Shown here piece by piece: positions 5,850-6,673 of a stretch of 6,673 nucleotides of DNA. Location of the stretch: the NCBI GenBank assembly GCA_003527165.1, contig DPSI01000318.1:1-6673 (forward strand), given 5' to 3'. The stretch is from Pseudomonas sp. (GTDB lineage: Bacteria > Pseudomonadota > Gammaproteobacteria > Pseudomonadales > Pseudomonadaceae). The notes under the pieces are model-generated. The model did not search any database and was not told the DNA's origin. It was given only the letters and a program-made list of their open reading frames with translations. Each line of letters starts with the position of its first letter. Positions within the stretch are counted from its first letter, which is position 1. Position numbers and translations under genes: made by a program.

Positions 5850-6247
5850 TGAGCGCCTCGTAGGCTATCGATGCGCCGAAACGATTCGTACAAGGAGATC
5901 ATGTCTCCCTGGGCCATGATCTCCAGCGGAGAGCGTCCGTTGAAGAACTCGTTGTGGTTGGCCATGGCCGGGAACCCGTATACGTTTTCCGGATTATCAA
6001 ACACCAGCCGAAGGGCGGCGTGGATGTTGAGCACGAAACTGACGCGTTGCAACTGATCCGGGTCGAGGCTAACCGACCAGGTAGCGTCACCCAATTTGGC
6101 TCGTACGTGAGTGCTGCGCGAGATCCGTAGGATGTTGCAGGCTTGGTCGGTAGTCGCCTGCCACTTCTCGAGGATATTCACCGCAGCCCTTAGCCCCGTT
6201 GCGCATTGATCTTTCGTAAACGCTTGTGCTTGGGCAATTGCTGTCAT
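5843..6247 (-). CDS. xre: Xre/MbcA/ParS-type antitoxin of the Res-Xre system
   Basis: A 134-residue antitoxin, counting from the ATG at 6247 (MTAIAQAQAFTK). The N-terminal half carries the Xre-type helix-turn-helix (about residues 19-50, GLRAAVNILEKWQATTDQAC then RISRSTHVRAKLG). The C-terminal half is the DUF2384/MbcA-ParS toxin-binding domain (NIHAALRLVFDNPENVYGF, then NHNEFFNGRSPLEIMAQGD), which in homologues covers the toxin's active site. The frame stays open upstream to 6334, but a good promoter and operator sit inside that extension (6282-6310), so the longer start is rejected. The weak ribosome site (GGCGGA before ACCAGCC) may be balanced by operator-based control. It overlaps res by 7 bases, fitting the usual antitoxin-first order. 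It should bind the TGTAGAC-containing repeats in its own promoter. Confidence 0.93.
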   Translation of the reverse strand: MTAIAQAQAFTKDQCATGLRAAVNILEKWQATTDQACNILRISRSTHVRAKLGDATWSVSLDPDQLQRVSFVLNIHAALRLVFDNPENVYGFPAMANHNEFFNGRSPLEIMAQGDMISLYESFRRIDSLRGAQW

Positions 6248-6265
6248 GGCTGGTCCGCCCCGTCT

Positions 6266-6311
6266 TTTGTCTGTAGACGCAAACATAGCATGGACTGTGT
6301 TTGTAGACAAA
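6266..6311. promoter_or_regulatory. Paired operator of the xre-res operon
   Basis: Two related palindromes lie 30 bases apart: TTTGT-AG-ACAAA (6300-6311) and GTCT-GT-AGAC (6269-6278). Both contain TGTAGAC (6302-6308 and 6272-6278), about three helix turns apart on the same face, and the pair is bounded by TTTGTC (6266-6271) and GACAAA (6306-6311). One site covers the -35 element and the other the transcript start, as expected for self-repression by Xre. Confidence 0.65.
6282..6310 (-). promoter_or_regulatory. Sigma70-type promoter of xre-res
   Basis: On the minus strand TTGTCT (6310-6305) and TATGTT (6287-6282) are separated by exactly 17 bases, and a TGC directly before the -10 makes it an extended -10. 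The start is expected near 6275, giving a leader of about 28 bases before the ATG at 6247. Confidence 0.7.
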
Positions 6312-6342
6312 GATTCGCCACGCAACCGATCCATACAAGCTG

Positions 6343-6366
6343 GAGCCGTTGTAGCGTAAACGGCTC
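6343..6366. repeat. Hairpin after the membrane-protein gene
   Basis: GAGCCGTT (6343-6350) and AACGGCTC (6359-6366) form an 8-base perfect stem with an 8-base loop, 13 bases past the stop of the minus-strand gene at 6379. There is no U-tract in either direction, so it could be a weak or Rho-assisted terminator or an mRNA 3' stabiliser. Confidence 0.45.
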
Positions 6367-6378
6367 ACTGTCGTACCG

Positions 6379-6673
6379 TCAGGCCTTCTTCATCGACCAA
6401 TAGGTCGGCTTGAACAGGTCCCGTTCGCCGAGCACCACCACGCCTGCCGCAAAGGCGCAGAGCACCAGCACGATATACAGGCACAACTGCAGCAGCCCGT
6501 GCGGCGCCGGTAACCAATGCAGCGCGGTGGCGATTGCAGCGGCTGTGGTGATCCAGCGCAGGAGAACGCTCGGAGCCAGACCTGTTGGCGACGCGCGATA
6601 GACGTACAGGCCCATGAACACCGCCTGCAGTGCCGCGCCGCTGGAGAATGCAAATGCCAGCCCCTCTGCGCCG
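6379..6673 (-). CDS. C-terminal part of a polytopic membrane protein, probably a polysaccharide (Wzx-type) flippase
   Basis: The last 97 residues of a gene whose start is beyond the window; the frame enters at the right edge as GAEGLAFAFSSGAALQAVFM. Two further membrane segments follow (LLRWITTAAAIATALHW and LLQLCLYIVLVLCAFAAGVV), then a short cytosolic tail GERDLFKPTYWSMKKA. A GAEG-type turn leading into a small-residue helix, paired helices and a short polar tail resemble the end of MATE/MOP-family oligosaccharide flippases, which move lipid-linked repeat units across the inner membrane for O-antigen or exopolysaccharide. Other multi-helix transporters cannot be excluded from this fragment. 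If correct, a surface-polysaccharide cluster lies to the right. The stop (TGA at 6379) is followed by a hairpin. Confidence 0.6.
   Translation of the reverse strand, partial: GAEGLAFAFSSGAALQAVFMGLYVYRASPTGLAPSVLLRWITTAAAIATALHWLPAPHGLLQLCLYIVLVLCAFAAGVVVLGERDLFKPTYWSMKKA

Noticed and set aside
6248..6334. N-terminal extension of xre from an upstream ATG at 6334
   Set aside because: It would include the -35, -10 and operator sites, and its residues (MDRLRGESLSTNTVHAMF) do not resemble an antitoxin N-terminus.
1..6673. CRISPR array or insertion sequence
   Set aside because: No regularly spaced direct repeats and no transposase-like frame are visible anywhere in the window.

Overview
This 6.67 kb window looks like the chromosome of a gamma-proteobacterium of the Pseudomonas/Halopseudomonas/Stutzerimonas type. 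The main reason is the arrangement of folD facing away from a tRNA-Arg(UCU), tRNA-His(GUG), tRNA-Leu(UAG) cluster, an order I recall from Pseudomonas chromosomes. Moderately high GC, strong AGGAGG-type ribosome binding sites and sigma70-like promoters fit this. The assignment is inference, because no 16S or other species marker is present.

Layout. (1) Positions 1-2589, plus strand, hold the 3' end of an ABC sugar/polyol transporter operon: an inner-membrane permease (5' cut off), a 90-residue DUF2160-type membrane protein, and a large periplasmic binding protein. This gene trio matches the glycerol ABC importer described in rhizobia (glpSTPQUV). The operon ends at an A/T-flanked hairpin that can also end folD from the other side. 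(2) folD (minus strand, 3552-2698) encodes the bifunctional one-carbon/folate enzyme. (3) Positions 3686-4175 form a stable-RNA unit: a sigma70-like promoter with a GC-rich discriminator, three tRNA genes, a strong terminator-like hairpin between the second and third tRNA, and a final hairpin. (4) From about 4176 the character changes to accessory DNA. There is a 543-base stretch with no convincing gene, a GFA-family zinc protein gene, and a convergent res-xre toxin-antitoxin pair read from a promoter embedded in a paired operator. (5) At the right edge is the C-terminal end of a multi-membrane-segment protein that resembles a polysaccharide flippase (minus strand, cut by the window end).

How the parts work together. 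The transporter genes import a polyol, probably glycerol. folD and the tRNAs are housekeeping. As I recall, the trigger factor gene (tig) usually follows the tRNA-Leu in Pseudomonas; here it is replaced by a cargo-like region, so the tRNA-Leu 3' side may be an insertion point. The res-xre pair is predicted to be an NAD+-degrading toxin with its antitoxin, overlapping by 7 bases and probably self-regulated. I see no clearly new biological system. The most informative signals are the res-xre operator layout, the terminator inside the tRNA cluster, and the tRNA-Leu/accessory boundary.
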